Positions 10,201 to 22,545 of a DNA stretch of 64,000 nt are shown here, one piece after another. The notes beneath the pieces are model-generated. The model had not been told where the DNA came from and did not search any database. It saw only the letters and a list, made by a program, of their open reading frames with translations. Source of the stretch: Citrus sinensis (lineage: Eukaryota; Streptophyta; Magnoliopsida; Sapindales; Rutaceae); NCBI RefSeq assembly GCF_022201045.2, contig NC_068558.1, positions 3,534,001-3,598,000 on the forward strand, in the 5' to 3' direction. Both the position numbers and the translations under genes were made by a program. The number at the start of each line of letters is the position of its first letter. The first letter of the stretch is position 1.

Positions 10201-12038
10201 TTCGGTCTTCAAACTCAATCACCACCATGTTTTGCATATCAACAAGTACATAGATGCCCTCAACTGGGCGGGCATAACCATTTTCCATTGGACAGTCACT
10301 CTCAGTTCTACAGAATATAAGAGGTTTAGCAAGTCTTCGGCTAGGGGCATCAGCATCGCTGTAACAACCAACACACCTGTGGAAAGTGTAAAACTCTTAG
10401 AAATAAAAGAGTATGTATGGTGCCAACTAGAAACTTCGAATTAAAACTGATATGGCATTGATTTAACTTACCAGGCATCGACCATCACGAGATCCATGTC
10501 TTCAATTCCCCTTTTCTTCATTGCCTCCTTAAATGGAGGAAAGGCTTTCACAGCAGCTTCACATTGAGCATATTCCTCAGCATCCTGAAGTTGAACAAAA
10601 AAATTCAAAAAAAAAAAAAAAAAGAACAAGAAGAAGCATAACTTTTTAAGCAAGCATATGAACATAGATTCAGCAGGGGTTCCTCAAATTATTAAGTGCT
10701 AGAAAGTAACTGATATATTTTATTTCTTCTGTCTAAATTGAAAAGAGACATACCATTGGAGGTTGAATGTCAGGAACGACGCGTGATGATACGACTTTTC
10801 CCCTATGATGTCCACCTCGAGTGACAGCATGTACTTGTGATAACTCAACAATCCATATACTAGTTTCATTAGACTTTTTGTTATACACAACCAGTCTAGC
10901 TCTCCTAGGAGGGAGCTTGCTAGGAATAACAGGCCCGCCTTTGGTTCTGGGAAGCAATGATGGTTGGAATGGGGGGAAGAAGTAAGCATCTGCTAGTGCC
11001 ACAACATTTTTATCTGGTTCCACCAGGACCACTTCAACAAAGCGCATGCTATCTCTGACCTGCAATTAAAGCAAAGTTAGTTGTAAATTTGAAAGTAAAA
11101 TCTAAAGTGGAAGAACTCATGACACCAATCATGAGAACTTGTTATCGTAGAAGTGTATTTTTAAAAGGAAGTAGGGTGTGATTGACCTCTGGAGTGGGTC
11201 CAGCAGCTCTGACAGTTGCCACTGCTACAGAGATTTCGGCTGGAGACAAAGGGTCCAAAGGATGGCTGGTTTGAGGCCTGGGCATGGCAGTTATTCCTGC
11301 ACACTCAATACAAGCTTAGCCAATCTACCACTTGTAAGTAAACAAATTATGCAACTTCTACAACGAATGAAAAGAAGAAAATTAAATAAACACATCCCAA
11401 ATAATTAAAAGCCCTAGACCAAAGTAATTTAGTGTAAAAACCTTTTGCTTATTGTCAAGGTTCCATCAAGGGCACGAAGAGATCAACACTCCAAACAGAT
11501 GCAATCATCATTCAAGCAGACATGCATCAATAAACAAATTAATGTCATGCACATTAATTAATGTCAATAGACTCGTTGTATTGAAAATAATAAAAACAAA
11601 GATTGACTCTTGAATCTAATCAATACTCAATCAACCTAAGGAATATTCTTTTGCCGACATAAATTAATGTCATGCACATAAATAACTCATAGACACCAAA
11701 AAAGAATATAAGAAAACAACAATATGACAAATAGACAATCACAGCAACGACAAGCAAACACGAAGATGATCCAAAAGAACGACACAAAGAAACATAAAGA
11801 ACAAAATGAAGCAGACATACAAGAGGAAGAACGTACCTTTAGATGAAGGGTTTAAGGAAGTTTCGGCAAGGGGATCAACAGGGTGAATCAAAGAAGCTAT
11901 GGCAGCGTTCTTGGGCGGCTGATCACTACTCCAATCCCGTACCATAGAGGCTCTGGGAGCAGAAACAGAAACAGAATCTTGAGCGAGTGCCTGAGCGCTG
12001 AAAGAAGAAAGCGTCGCCTTTTTCGAAGTTGAGGCCAT
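7289..12038 (-). CDS. CuAO: Copper-containing primary amine oxidase, 12 exons
   Basis: It oxidatively deaminates primary amines such as putrescine to an aldehyde, ammonia and hydrogen peroxide. Exons from the ATG: 12038-11837, 11296-11187, 11059-10754, 10584-10472, 10376-10046, 9965-9750, 9649-9413, 8994-8809, 8659-8519, 8040-7772, 7643-7562 and 7423-7289, giving 775 residues in frame. Visible active-site elements are the catalytic-base Asp in [11 protein letters not shown] (near residue 411), the topaquinone tyrosine in VANYEYG (near 495), copper ligands in APVHQHFF (545 and 547) and the third His in [12 protein letters not shown]. There is no signal peptide, and the protein matches the Arabidopsis At2g42490 type, known as peroxisomal. 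It ends in AKI, a weak PTS1-like tripeptide. Intron 7 uses a GC donor. A TATA-like stretch lies at about 12293-12301. All key residues are present, so the gene looks intact. Confidence 0.92.
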
Positions 12039-13115
12039 TGCAAAGGGTTAGCAAGCTCTCCAATTCCACCACAATAAGTCTCTTTACAATCTTTTGACAT
12101 ACAGCAAGGACCCTCTTCACTCCAATCTTCCAATCTCACTCTCTCTGCAACACTACTTTCTTTCTTTCTCTTTACGGAACTCCTTGAATCTTCAAGAAAC
12201 CTTTTCGTTCTTGAACAAAAGAATGTGAAGGGAGTATAGTGTGATCAGCGAAACTGAAACAATTTGCAGGGAGAGTGGGAAGAGTTTGGGCTTCTATATA
12301 TGGGGAGTGCGCAGGAAGCCACGTGCAAATCGTCCACTTGTAATTTTTTTTTTTCTGTTATACGAAGGGGATAAGTCAAGATTTGGGCTTTTTTATAGGT
12401 TTTATAAAATTCCGGGGCCTTATCAAAGGAACCTGTAATAAGATAAGTACGCTGGGGATGATAGGGGGATCTGCTTGTGCTAAGTGACAAAATATTACGG
12501 GTTTAAATGGAATTTTCTGATATTTTCCGTTATAAGGCCTACGCGCACTCCATATTTCGTATAAGGACTAATGTGTTGAGATATATCAAAGATAGCCCAA
12601 CTTTTTGCAAAACAAGTTGTAATAATCATATAAAAGGGGAGGTGTTACGCAAGGGAGGTAGATCTGCCTTAACTCTTGGCTAATACGACATTAACATCTA
12701 AAGTTGCATTGTCTTGTACCCACTATCTAGTTAGCATCAGATTTCCCCTCCGAATTATAACATGACATACAATTTAACATTAAATATTAATTTTTGCACG
12801 ATATGTTTAAGGGAATCGCTATGTCGGAGATACCCTAACTTAGAGCATCTACTATATTAGTTAGATATAAAATTAAAATGAATATTAGTTGTTTCAACTT
12901 TCGATCCAATAGCTGCAATGCATGCTCTAAATTAGAGTATAGCTAATATAGCTAGACCCTATGTTTAATTCTTAGATTCTTAAATTCTTAAATTCTATTA
13001 GTATTCATAAGAAATGGCACACTTGACATTGTAGTCTTCAGTTATGATATTGATACTTGGTAAAAATTGCACCATAACCAATATGCAATGTCCGTCATTT
13101 TATATTAGGGAGCCC
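12039..13115. other. Amine oxidase promoter and AT-rich intergenic DNA
   Basis: The first 300 bp should hold the 5' UTR and promoter of the amine oxidase gene; read on the minus strand there is a TATA-like stretch near 12293-12301. Beyond that no gene is seen. Confidence 0.4.
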
Positions 13116-13227
13116 CTATGTTACAATTAATGTAACATACACACTCAATAACAACTACACAAATGATGGACCTACACAATTTGTGTGGTTGTTGTTGAGT
13201 GTGTATGTTACATTAATTGTAACATAG
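13116..13227. mobile_element. Fold-back (near-palindromic) MITE-like element
   Basis: The left arm runs CTATGTTACAATTAATGTAA and on through ACACACTCAATAACAAC, and the right arm is its inverse, ending TTACATTAATTGTAACATAG. The arms are about 50 bp each around a loop of about 10 bp, so the whole 112 bp can fold into one hairpin. I found no convincing target duplication, so the superfamily is not assigned. Confidence 0.65.
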
Positions 13228-14175
13228 CATTTACCTTTATATTAATATCTTGCTAAAAAATTATTAATAAGATTAAGTGTCCTTTCAGTTGCTTCTATGT
13301 TAAGTTGGGGGAAAAAAATCCATGCATATTTATTAAAAATATATGCACATTACAAAATCATTGGTCGGATTGACAGTGATAACTTATCAAAGTGGGAAAG
13401 GACATTGTCAATAACTCGAGAGTTAATGGAAGCAAGGCAGAAGAATGTCAAATATGATTATTAATCATTTAATTAGTAACTTAATTAACATCAAAGTTGA
13501 ATCTAACGGCCCATGATTGGTCCTATAAATTTGGATGTATTTGGAGGTCATTCTCAGTGTAAAACCTAGTAGACATCCAAGAGATCCACTTGAATGGAAA
13601 TGATGCTTCTGCTTTAATCAAAGCTGAGTCACCTCCAATCACCTACCTCCACCAAACACTCCTTTGCAAACTAATCCATTTTCAAATATTTTTTTGTCAA
13701 TATAAAATTTACGCTGCCTCTGGGAGCACCATACTCTTCACTTTGTATTTTGGCTTTCACCATTAGATTTATGGTTTGGATATCTTTATTTCATTAATAA
13801 CGTTGCAGTCCTTGTTGTTTGTTAAAAATAAAAAAAGTTAAAGATTTCAAAATTTTGATACATATTTTTCCTCTCTGCAATCTTCTTCACCCTCCCCTGT
13901 TTTTTTTTTTTTTCCCAATTTCCTTTAATCACTCTTGTCTAATTCATTCTTTATTTCTTTATCTACTCAAATAAATTAGTTACTCTCAAGGGGCAATCTC
14001 TTTCAATTACTAAGCGAAGTTAATGATTTCATCATATTTTATACACACACTCTCTATCTCTTATCTCTTAAATCTTGAGCCTCCATCCATAATGAAATTT
14101 GAATTTCTTTTTTTATGGATATTCGACAAATTAAATAGATTGTAACTATCTATACAAATTAAATGAACTATAACC
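13228..14175. other. Intergenic, no gene seen
   Basis: AT-rich sequence with a T-run at about 13900-13914. No coding frame, RNA gene or clear repeat is visible. Confidence 0.4.
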
Positions 14176-14195
14176 ATCTATGTGTTGTATGTATG

Positions 14196-14345
14196 CCCCC
14201 AAGGGCGTGGTCGGGTTGGTTGCAGTGAAACTGTACCCTCTACCAAAATGCGGGTTCGATTCTTAGGGGTGGTAAGGGGGTAAAAAATTGTATTTGGGCT
14301 TGCCTATCCACCCCCCCCCCCTCCCCCCACATCTTTAAAAAAAAA
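14196..14345 (+). mobile_element. tRNA-derived SINE with perfect 20-bp target duplication
   Basis: The 150-bp body begins CCCCCAAGGGCGTGGTCGGG. An A-box-like TGGTCGGGTTGG is followed about 35 bp later by a B-box-like GGGTTCGATTC, the internal RNA polymerase III promoter inherited from a tRNA. The tail has a C-rich run and ends in a short A-run. A 20-bp direct repeat (ATCTATGTGTTGTATGTATG) flanks the body at 14176-14195 and 14346-14365 with no mismatch, as expected for LINE-driven retroposition. The intact duplication suggests a young copy. Confidence 0.85.
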
Positions 14346-14365
14346 ATCTATGTGTTGTATGTATG

Positions 14366-17036
14366 TATGTGCAATTAATATACTTTAGGAACTTCTCTTT
14401 TTTCTTTTTGTCAAAACAAATTAATAAATAAATGGTTGTGTGATGATGTTTTTAAACTTTATAATAACTCGAAAAAGTATGCTTTATGATTGAGAAAATT
14501 GAATAAATCAATTTGATGTAAACCCCTCTTGTTATCTTTGAAAATTTAAAGACTAAAATTATCTATGAAAATCTAATTACTAAGGAAGAGGAGAAGAAAT
14601 AAGGAAAAAGAAAAAGGGAGCGTAATGCAGGAGAGGGATTAAGAAGTAGAAAGCAGGGTAAAAACTTAACATTTAATAATTATTTATTATTTGTGGGGCT
14701 TAGATGTTAACGTCTTGGAAACAAGTATTTTTTTCCCATTTTATGGCCAACAATAAGGACTGTTTTGTAATTAAATCAGAAAATACTAAAACCGTAGAAC
14801 AACATAGTTTTGTCCCATTGTAAATACTTTATGTCACATTCGACCTGAATAATTTTCAACATTTATCATTTATTTGTCACAAATGAGGACCATACATGAT
14901 ATTTTTTCTTTTTTGTTTTTTTTTATTAAAAGGGCCATTTATGAATTGAATTGTTAACAATTCAGCTTTTGTCAAATTAAATAAGATATTACAATCATCG
15001 CATTAACTTTATGTCCGCAGCTATCACACCCGCGATGTAACAATACAAGATAGAATGGAAAATTAACATCTAGCCGTGACCCATAATTAACTGGACCCTA
15101 CCACAATAGATTGTGTGAGTCATATGCATATTCTGAAGTTGAAAGTTGTGATACGGGGCATAATAAGCAGATTGAAAAGCCATCTTCTTTCTTTTATATA
15201 TGATGCAAGTCCAAAATGATAAGTTAACGTATAGGTGCTTGTAACATGTATGTCTCGTTTGAGTTGTTGCCTTGTTGGCATGGCAATACTCAGTAATATG
15301 TGAAGCAAAATTTATATATATATATATATATGTAGTGGGCATTGAATGAATGAGAGATCGATGCATGCAGATGACATGTAAAATGGTCCATTCAGAGTGC
15401 TCGACAATTAACAACTATATTTTCTCAAGTTGTTGCCATCAACTTTTGCTTATTTTTCTGCCACCCTTTTGATCAAAAGACTGTAGCGTGCGACTTAGAA
15501 GCAGTTCATGGTCCAGACGCATTATTTGCTTAAGGGGGTGTTTGTCAACTAAAGTGTCTTTTTGTCCACCATTTAATCCCTACAACAAAAATTACAGCTC
15601 CATTTTCATTTCGACTTTAGCTAGCGTCATTGTTGTTGCCATTTTGAATATGAACACACAACACATATTCTTTATCATCTGCACTATGCACCTTCAAAAA
15701 GTTCGGTTAAATCTGTGTAAATGTTCTCAAATGAAGTGATATAATATTTTATTTTCGACCAAAGTAATAAGTTTTCGCATCGGGAACGCGATAACGACAT
15801 GTGGTATGTGAATTATTGGTATAAGTTCGGATGCTTCTGTATATTGGTTCCCTCAAGAATGCCTCAAAAGTCAATACAAATTATCTCATTAGACAAATCA
15901 TGTTGAAGAAAATTGAATGAACACAAGCAGAAAACCGATGCTTGGATTTCATTTCCTAAAATCATTTGTATACATACATACATACATACTTTTAAGAGAG
16001 TTTGATGTGTCGTCTATCATAGAATGTCTTCCTGTAATTCCAAGCTTCGAAGGGGAGTGAATTTTCAGCTTCAGCTTCTTTGATGAACAATAAGTTGCAT
16101 GGTTTGCACTCATTTTCATACTTGATCGATAAACCTCTTATCCTTATAAATGTATAATGCTCTGTATTCCTGTACGAGTTTAATGGACAACACTGAAAGT
16201 TTGAGGAGAACATTTACACATATTTTGTTGTGCTGAAAGTTTAGAAATGCGGCATATCTGAAAAGATAAGGAATGTTGTGTCTGTTTGATTTGCTGATGT
16301 GCAGTTTAAAGCAGATACAGGAGGTAATTCGTTAAAAAAAAATGATTAATTTTGTTTGAAAGATTTCATAGTCGTAATTAGATTGAGAGAGCCGTTATTT
16401 TTATTTATTAGAATGTGAAGAGGTGAGATTGGTAACAAAGAGTCGACAAAATTGAAGAAGCAAGAGGCATTAATTTTATGGAGAAGAAAATGAAGAATTT
16501 ACCCTTAAACAAATGGTACAAGTAGATATTGCTTTATTTTTTGTAAGGATCATTTACTTATATTGGTAATTGATGAGATTTTACTTATGCGGCATGTTAT
16601 TATATGCATGTTTATTTTATTAATTTTTTTTTATATTCTCTTTTGGTGACCAATTCTATACGGAGGATATTTAGGTTGTTGATATGGAATTTAATCACTC
16701 ATACCACCTCGAGAGTGTTAAGGTCTCCAAAAGGGAAAGTTAGATCCCTTGAAGGTAGGAATGTAAATTATCAAGTGGGAATTGAGGATCCCTCAAGGTG
16801 GGAAGTAAGGAACTCTCAACTGAGGTTTTGATTTGGTCAAAAACGCCAACCCAACAGAGCTGAAATATCGGGATAATGTTTATCATTAAGAAAGAACGTA
16901 GGAAAACAAAGAAAATAGGTAAGTAAGTTGGTTACAAGGCCAACACACACCTAAAAAAGAGTAGCACGATCCTCATTCCTAAAAACATATTCCACTTTCT
17001 TCTTCCATCACCCCAAGGGTCTAATTATGCCAGCTG
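14366..17036. other. Intergenic, no gene seen
   Basis: AT-rich DNA. A (TA)n microsatellite sits at about 15311-15331 and a short (ATAC)n run at about 15971-15988. Short open frames here show no family resemblance. Confidence 0.4.
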
Positions 17037-17044
17037 CTCTACCT

Positions 17045-17815
17045 AGGGATGGCAAAATCCTCCACGGGTTTGAGGCCCCATGGATCCCCACCCCAAATGG
17101 GAAAAAATTTGAATAATTTTTGGGGAATGGGGTGGGGAGTGGGGGGAAAATAATTCTCAAATTCTTAATGGGGTGAGGTTTGGTTTTGTACTCCCCACCC
17201 CAATCCCCATTATATATAAATATGTTTTTAATTTTTATTTTATCAATTATAATGTCAATTAATAATTTTTATGCAATATAAACAAGATATGAATGAAAGA
17301 AAATCCTATAATATTTTTCAACTCTGAAACATTGTTATATTTTCTTTTCTCTTTTAAGGTGCTACGCTCTTTAAATATTTTTCACTTTTAATATCATTTT
17401 AAGATATTGTTTCAAACTTTTAGATTTTTTTTAAAAGAATTTAAATACTTTATAATATGATGATGATTTTATTTTAAGTCTCTAATTTTTAATTTACTAA
17501 AATAATATATTTATACAAATTATAAAATAGATAAATGGGGAATGGGGTGGGGATGGGGAAATCATTCCCCACATGGAGATTTTCCATCCCCACCCCACTA
17601 AATTTATTGGGGAATGGGGTGGGAAATGAAGGCAAAAATTTCTAACAGGGTGGGGAATGGGGTATGCCTCCCCACCCCCACCCCACATGGAGATTCTCCA
17701 TCCCCACCCCACTAAATTTATTGGGGAATGGGGTGGGAAATGGAGGCAAAAATTTCTAACGGGGTGGGGAATGGGGTATGCCTCCCCACCCCCACCCCAC
17801 CCCATTGCCATCCCT
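17045..17815. mobile_element. Non-autonomous hAT element, copy 1
   Basis: The termini are AGGGATGGCAA at the left and TTGCCATCCCT at the right. The flanks give an 8-bp near-duplication (CTCTACCT at 17037-17044, CTCTACCA at 17816-17823). The subterminal parts are rich in GGGGTGGGG and CCCCACCCC blocks, which continue the inverted repeat imperfectly. No transposase frame is present. A 114-bp tandem duplication lies inside (17571-17800). It shares end motifs with the elements at 30800 and 36833. Confidence 0.75.
17571..17800. repeat. 114-bp tandem duplication inside hAT copy 1
   Basis: Two copies start with ACATGGAGATT at 17571 and 17685 and run through CCACCCCACTAAATTTATTG to the GCCTCCCCACCC block. 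They differ at only a few bases, so the duplication is recent relative to the element. Confidence 0.85.
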
Positions 17816-17889
17816 CTCTACCATCCTACAACCTCTTAAAATAAACGACATGAAACCATAACCGCTGTGTAGCACTTCATTCCCACAAT

Positions 17890-18200
17890 GGATGAGGCCA
17901 ATAACTACTCACATTTTTTTTTTGATAAGGAAGATAACTACTCACATTCACCAAAAATAAAAAAGAGCCACTCTCCTAAATATATGATAAGCTATAAATA
18001 TTCCAGTACTCTCTTAAAGAGAGGTAAGTTCACTATAATTCTAATATTTTATGATTTAATTGAAATTCTCTAGTCACTAACTTAAGCACCGGAGCGGGAT
18101 CGCTGGAAACCCCCTTTTCTGGCCCTATTTTATCACTTTTTGTTTGTTACTATGTGTGCAGTTATACCTCCATTTGTTGCACTTCATTTGACCCTAGGCG
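17890..18200 (+). mobile_element. LTR relic, probably Ty3/Gypsy-type solo LTR fragment
   Basis: A TATAAATA-type box near 17993-18000 is followed about 90 bp later by a GC-rich segment (18080-18125) of the kind seen in the R-U5 part of plant LTRs. No internal retroelement genes accompany it, so it is at most a solo-LTR remnant. It is old and its limits are approximate. Confidence 0.35.
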
Positions 18201-18430
18201 AGAAAAGATCAGGCATCAACATGGGTTATGAATTTAATTTTAATTATGTTATTGGACTGTACCTAGTTGATGTAAACATAACTTGTTTGGTTATAAAAAC
18301 AAGCATATTGATGGGCTTTGGGGATGAACCCCCGTCAAATGAACTGAATAACAATGAAAAATACCATAATCTGTTGAAGAAAGCAATTAAATTTTGTTTT
18401 AGATCTTCATTGGCAATGAATCTCTATTCA
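18200..18430 (+). repeat. Left arm of a diverged inverted repeat with coding-like sequence
   Basis: The plus strand can be read as YLVDVNITCLVI, then EPPSNELNNNEK and NLLKKAIKF. The minus strand at about 20340-20560 reads HLVDVNMISLVI, EPPSNEMNREEK and NLLMKTIKL. Similarity at protein level is better than at base level, so the arms may come from two old copies of one exon. I do not recognise the family. Confidence 0.5.
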
Positions 18431-18489
18431 TGATTGTTTTACATTATAGGCACCGACATGTTTGTTTGTTATAGACTATTGTACTTGTG

Positions 18490-19910
18490 GGGTCTCATGT
18501 TGTTATTCCTCTTTGACATATAGATTGCAATTTCGAAGATTAATCAGTTATGGAAAAGGAATTTAAGGCGAGTAAATTGAGGTATTGAAAATTCATTTTA
18601 TTTTATTCAGTTGGTTGCTATAAATCTAACACATCTGAATGAAGGGTTGCTCAATGACCATTGTTAAATTAAAGGAGTAAAGGTGTTGTTAATTGATGGT
18701 GTATTGTTATTTCTATTTATACCAATTATATGTTGTGGCTATATTACTTTGTAGAGCATTATACAACTCTTGCAATTTTCAGTACTTCATGGAATATTTA
18801 GTGAACATATAAGATTAATATTATAAAGTGTTAATAAGGGTTTTCTTAATTTTGTTAGCCTGTGTGACCAATTAAAGCTTCCATATTGTACAAGTTGGCA
18901 TGGCAAGGAAGGAGAATCTACAATAGAGAATGTTTTTTTTTTTTTAAATTTAGGAGGTCAATGAGCACTTGATTGCCTACAATTTCGACCTTGTAATCAA
19001 TTGTGTAAAAGGAATCGAAGGTTTGTGAGGTTGAGGTATTGAAAATTCCCTTTGTTTTTTTACTTCTAGTGGTTACTACAAATGTAAGATGATGTAGAGG
19101 TTCCTTCTGAATTAGCTTTGTTAAATTGATGTAGTGAAGGTGCTGTCATTTGATGACGTATTTTTTTTTTTAATTTTCTTTTCCAATTATATGTTGTGGC
19201 TGTATCAGTGTGCAATACATTAAACAACACTTGTACATATTAGTACTTGATGCAATAAGAGAGCAGATAATATTATTATTATTATTTTAAATCCTCGGAA
19301 AAGGTGTTTCGAATTTTGTTAGCTTCTGTGACCATTTCATGTCTCCTTCATCTTTTATAGGTTAATGTGGTGAGGAAAGAGAATCCAAAATTCAGTGTTG
19401 TCCATTGACGCAATGGATGAGAAATTAGCTGCCTACAATTTCCACCATAATATCAAATCTGCATCAAGAATGTAAAGTTTATAAGATTGAGGTATTGAAT
19501 ATTCCCTCTCATTTTAGAATTTTTTTAAAATTATTTTTGTTGTTCTTCATTTGCTCGCTAGAGATGTGACATGATAAGATGGTGCCCTCTTAGTGGGATT
19601 TGTTAAATTGATGGAGTACATGTGCTGCCAATTTAAAGACGTATCCATTTTTTTCTTTAATATTTTTAAATTTTATGTGTGGTTGTATCACTTTGTAGAA
19701 GATTATAGAATTGATGCATAATTCAGTAATTAATGCAATAAGATCGCAAACGAGATTGACATTGTGACGTCTTGATAAGGGTATTCGGAGTTATGACAGA
19801 TTGAGTGACTATTTCACGCTACCTTTATCCTTTACAGGTTTGCGTGATGAGTAAGGAGAACCCACGATTTAGAGTGTTGTCTATCGAGGGGATCATGAGT
19901 AGTTAATTGA
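18490..19910 (+). repeat. Degenerate ~455-bp tandem array, about three copies
   Basis: The marker TTGAGGTATTGAA recurs at about 18577, 19031 and 19487, a spacing near 455 bp. Other markers recur in the same order in each unit: TTGTTAAATTGATG, CCAATTATATGTTGTGGCTG, a TTTTGTTAGCCTGTGTGACC-like block and GGAAGGAGAATC. The units are clearly diverged, so the array is old. It lies between the two inverted arms at 18200-18430 and 20340-20560. Confidence 0.7.
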
Positions 19911-20339
19911 TATAACCAAATAAGAGTAGAAGTTGGTATCATGGCCCATCATTTATCATAAACGATGAATTGAAAAAGCAAAAAGGCATTTTTTCCCCTT
20001 ATGATGAATTAATAATTTTAATCGCTTATGCACATAGCCATTGCCGTCCAAAGAAAAAAACAAGACATTGAAAAATAGGTTAAATATTCATGGCAGTGCC
20101 AAGTAAAGGGGAAGTGCTTTGTGTTAGTAGTAGCGGGTGACTTTAACTGGGCTATTGAATTAATGATAAATATTCAGTTGTGCCTTTGATGGCCATTGAT
20201 ATGATAACGATGAATGCAATTTGAGTGAGGTCGTCCCTTGTATGATGCATGATGCATGGTAAGAGACAAATTATTAAAAGAAATTGAAAAAAAAAAAAAG
20301 GTTTCATTTCATAATACTTGGAACTTGGGCGATGTGGTA

Positions 20340-20560
20340 GTGGATTCTTGCTAACAAATTTAATTGTGTAATTGTTTCTAATTTAATTGTTTTCATCAAG
20401 AGATTTTGTTGCTTTTCCTCCCTGTTCATTTCGTTTGAAGGGGGTTCCTTTCCAATTGGTTCCATTTCAACATATTTGTTTATAACCAAGCTAATCATGT
20501 TTACATCTACCAGGTGCACTCGAGTAATAAAATTAAATTAAAATTCATAACCCCAATATT
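20340..20560 (-). repeat. Right arm of the diverged inverted repeat
   Basis: This is the inverted partner of 18200-18430. Read on the minus strand it shares GGTTATGAATTT, the block TTGATGTAAACAT (as TAGATGTAAACAT), TTGGTTATAAA, GAACCCCC and GCAATTAAATT-type blocks with the left arm. A separate 73-codon minus-strand frame at 20661-20882 (containing NFIARSIGLKKEEAINFLKK) lies just outside and is also unassigned. Confidence 0.5.
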
Positions 20561-20899
20561 CTCAATACAAAATTCGTCACTAGAAGAGCATACAACAAAA
20601 CAAGCATATAACATGTTGTACAAGTAACACCTTATGAATTAGGCATATAGCCAATGGCCCTTACAAAAAGAAAGCAACATCTACCTGCATAGTTTTTTCA
20701 AAACTTAATGCAGGATCATCTTTCATTTTCTTTAAGAAATTAATTGCCTCTTCCTTCTTCAATCCTATGCTTCTTGCAATGAAATTAACTAATGAATCCT
20801 CGTTACCATTCTCCCCTTCTCTGATTCTAACACATAAGCATAACAGGCTCTCTAAGCTATTTACCGCCATTAAACCTTTCAAACAAAATTAACAATTTC

Positions 20900-21984
20900 T
20901 CATCAGGAGTTACCTGCTGCACCGATCGAAGCCTCATCAATGGATGAAACAGACATCTTTCCATTTCCACTCCTTTTTCATATAATGAGATAAGCCTAAT
21001 TCCTAAAGTTTCAGTTACGCCCAATACTGCAATTGGCTACCACAACCATATATTCCCTTTCAATTTAGCTGACACCATTTTAGATCACTTCACCCTGATA
21101 TGATCACAATTCCATGGGCAAAAGATTTGAATCATTGGAATTTTATATGTGCACCAAAAAAAAAAAAAGATAGCCCTTGGACATTGAATTCTTCCACTCC
21201 CACCCCAAATCAATCAAGGAGGTGCACACAACCCAAACAAAAAGGATACTAGTTTACAGTAAACACCTCTATATAATCCCTCCCTCTGCCAACAAAACCA
21301 AGACATTTCAAATAATCAGAAGCAGATGAACTTAACATCACAAAATCAACAGAGGTAGAAGCCCTATACTACTTCTATGCGAGAGTTTCCAAGTAATATG
21401 ATATTCAAAGTGATACCCTGATTATCCAAAAACAAGGCAATCTGAGAACTGAAGGCTCATAAATATTTGAAATACTAATACTGTTCAAGATCTTTAAGTT
21501 TAAGATTACCTAATAAATCAGTTGGGTTTTTCTCACCACTCATCTCAAAACTTGCACGATCTCTTCTCCCAAGCCAAACATGAAACTTTCAATTCATTTG
21601 GCTTTCCCACTCAATTACTTCAACTACTAATTTACAAATTCGTATTTCCAAAATGAAGGTTGCAACTGATCCCTAAAACCCTAATCCACGAAAACGATCT
21701 TCAGAACCACAATATCAGAAGCAGCATCACAAATATGATATTATTTCCAGTAACAAATCGTCATTTCACTCGCAGATATAAAGCTAAACAAATTCATAAC
21801 AATAACAGCCACGATCAAATCATTTTAACGCCAAAACAGAATTAATCAATAACAGGTCTCAATATAAAGCAAAAAGTTTCAAATGATAACATAAACATCC
21901 AAAACTACATGTAAAAATAGTCAAATATTCAAAAACTGAAATCCAAAATATCACAAAAATTTTCTAAAAACAATAACAGTAAAC
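20900..21984. other. Region 3' of RPL27A, no gene seen
   Basis: AT-rich sequence without recognisable coding frames. The part nearest 21985 should hold the 3' UTR of the ribosomal protein gene. Confidence 0.4.
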
Positions 21985-22488
<504 letters not shown>

Positions 22489-22512
22489 TCACTGCGGGGC
22501 GGGGATTTCAGA

Positions 22513-22534
22513 TTAGGGTTTTTAAGTTTATATA
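22513..22534 (-). promoter_or_regulatory. Telo box and TATA element of RPL27A
   Basis: Read on the minus strand, TATATAAA (22534-22527) is followed immediately downstream by AAACCCTAA (22521-22513), about 90 bp before the start codon. Telo boxes are characteristic of plant ribosomal-protein promoters and co-ordinate expression in dividing cells. A second CCCTAGA-like block lies just upstream at about 22543-22549. Confidence 0.65.
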
Positions 22535-22545
22535 GGGAAGTCTAG

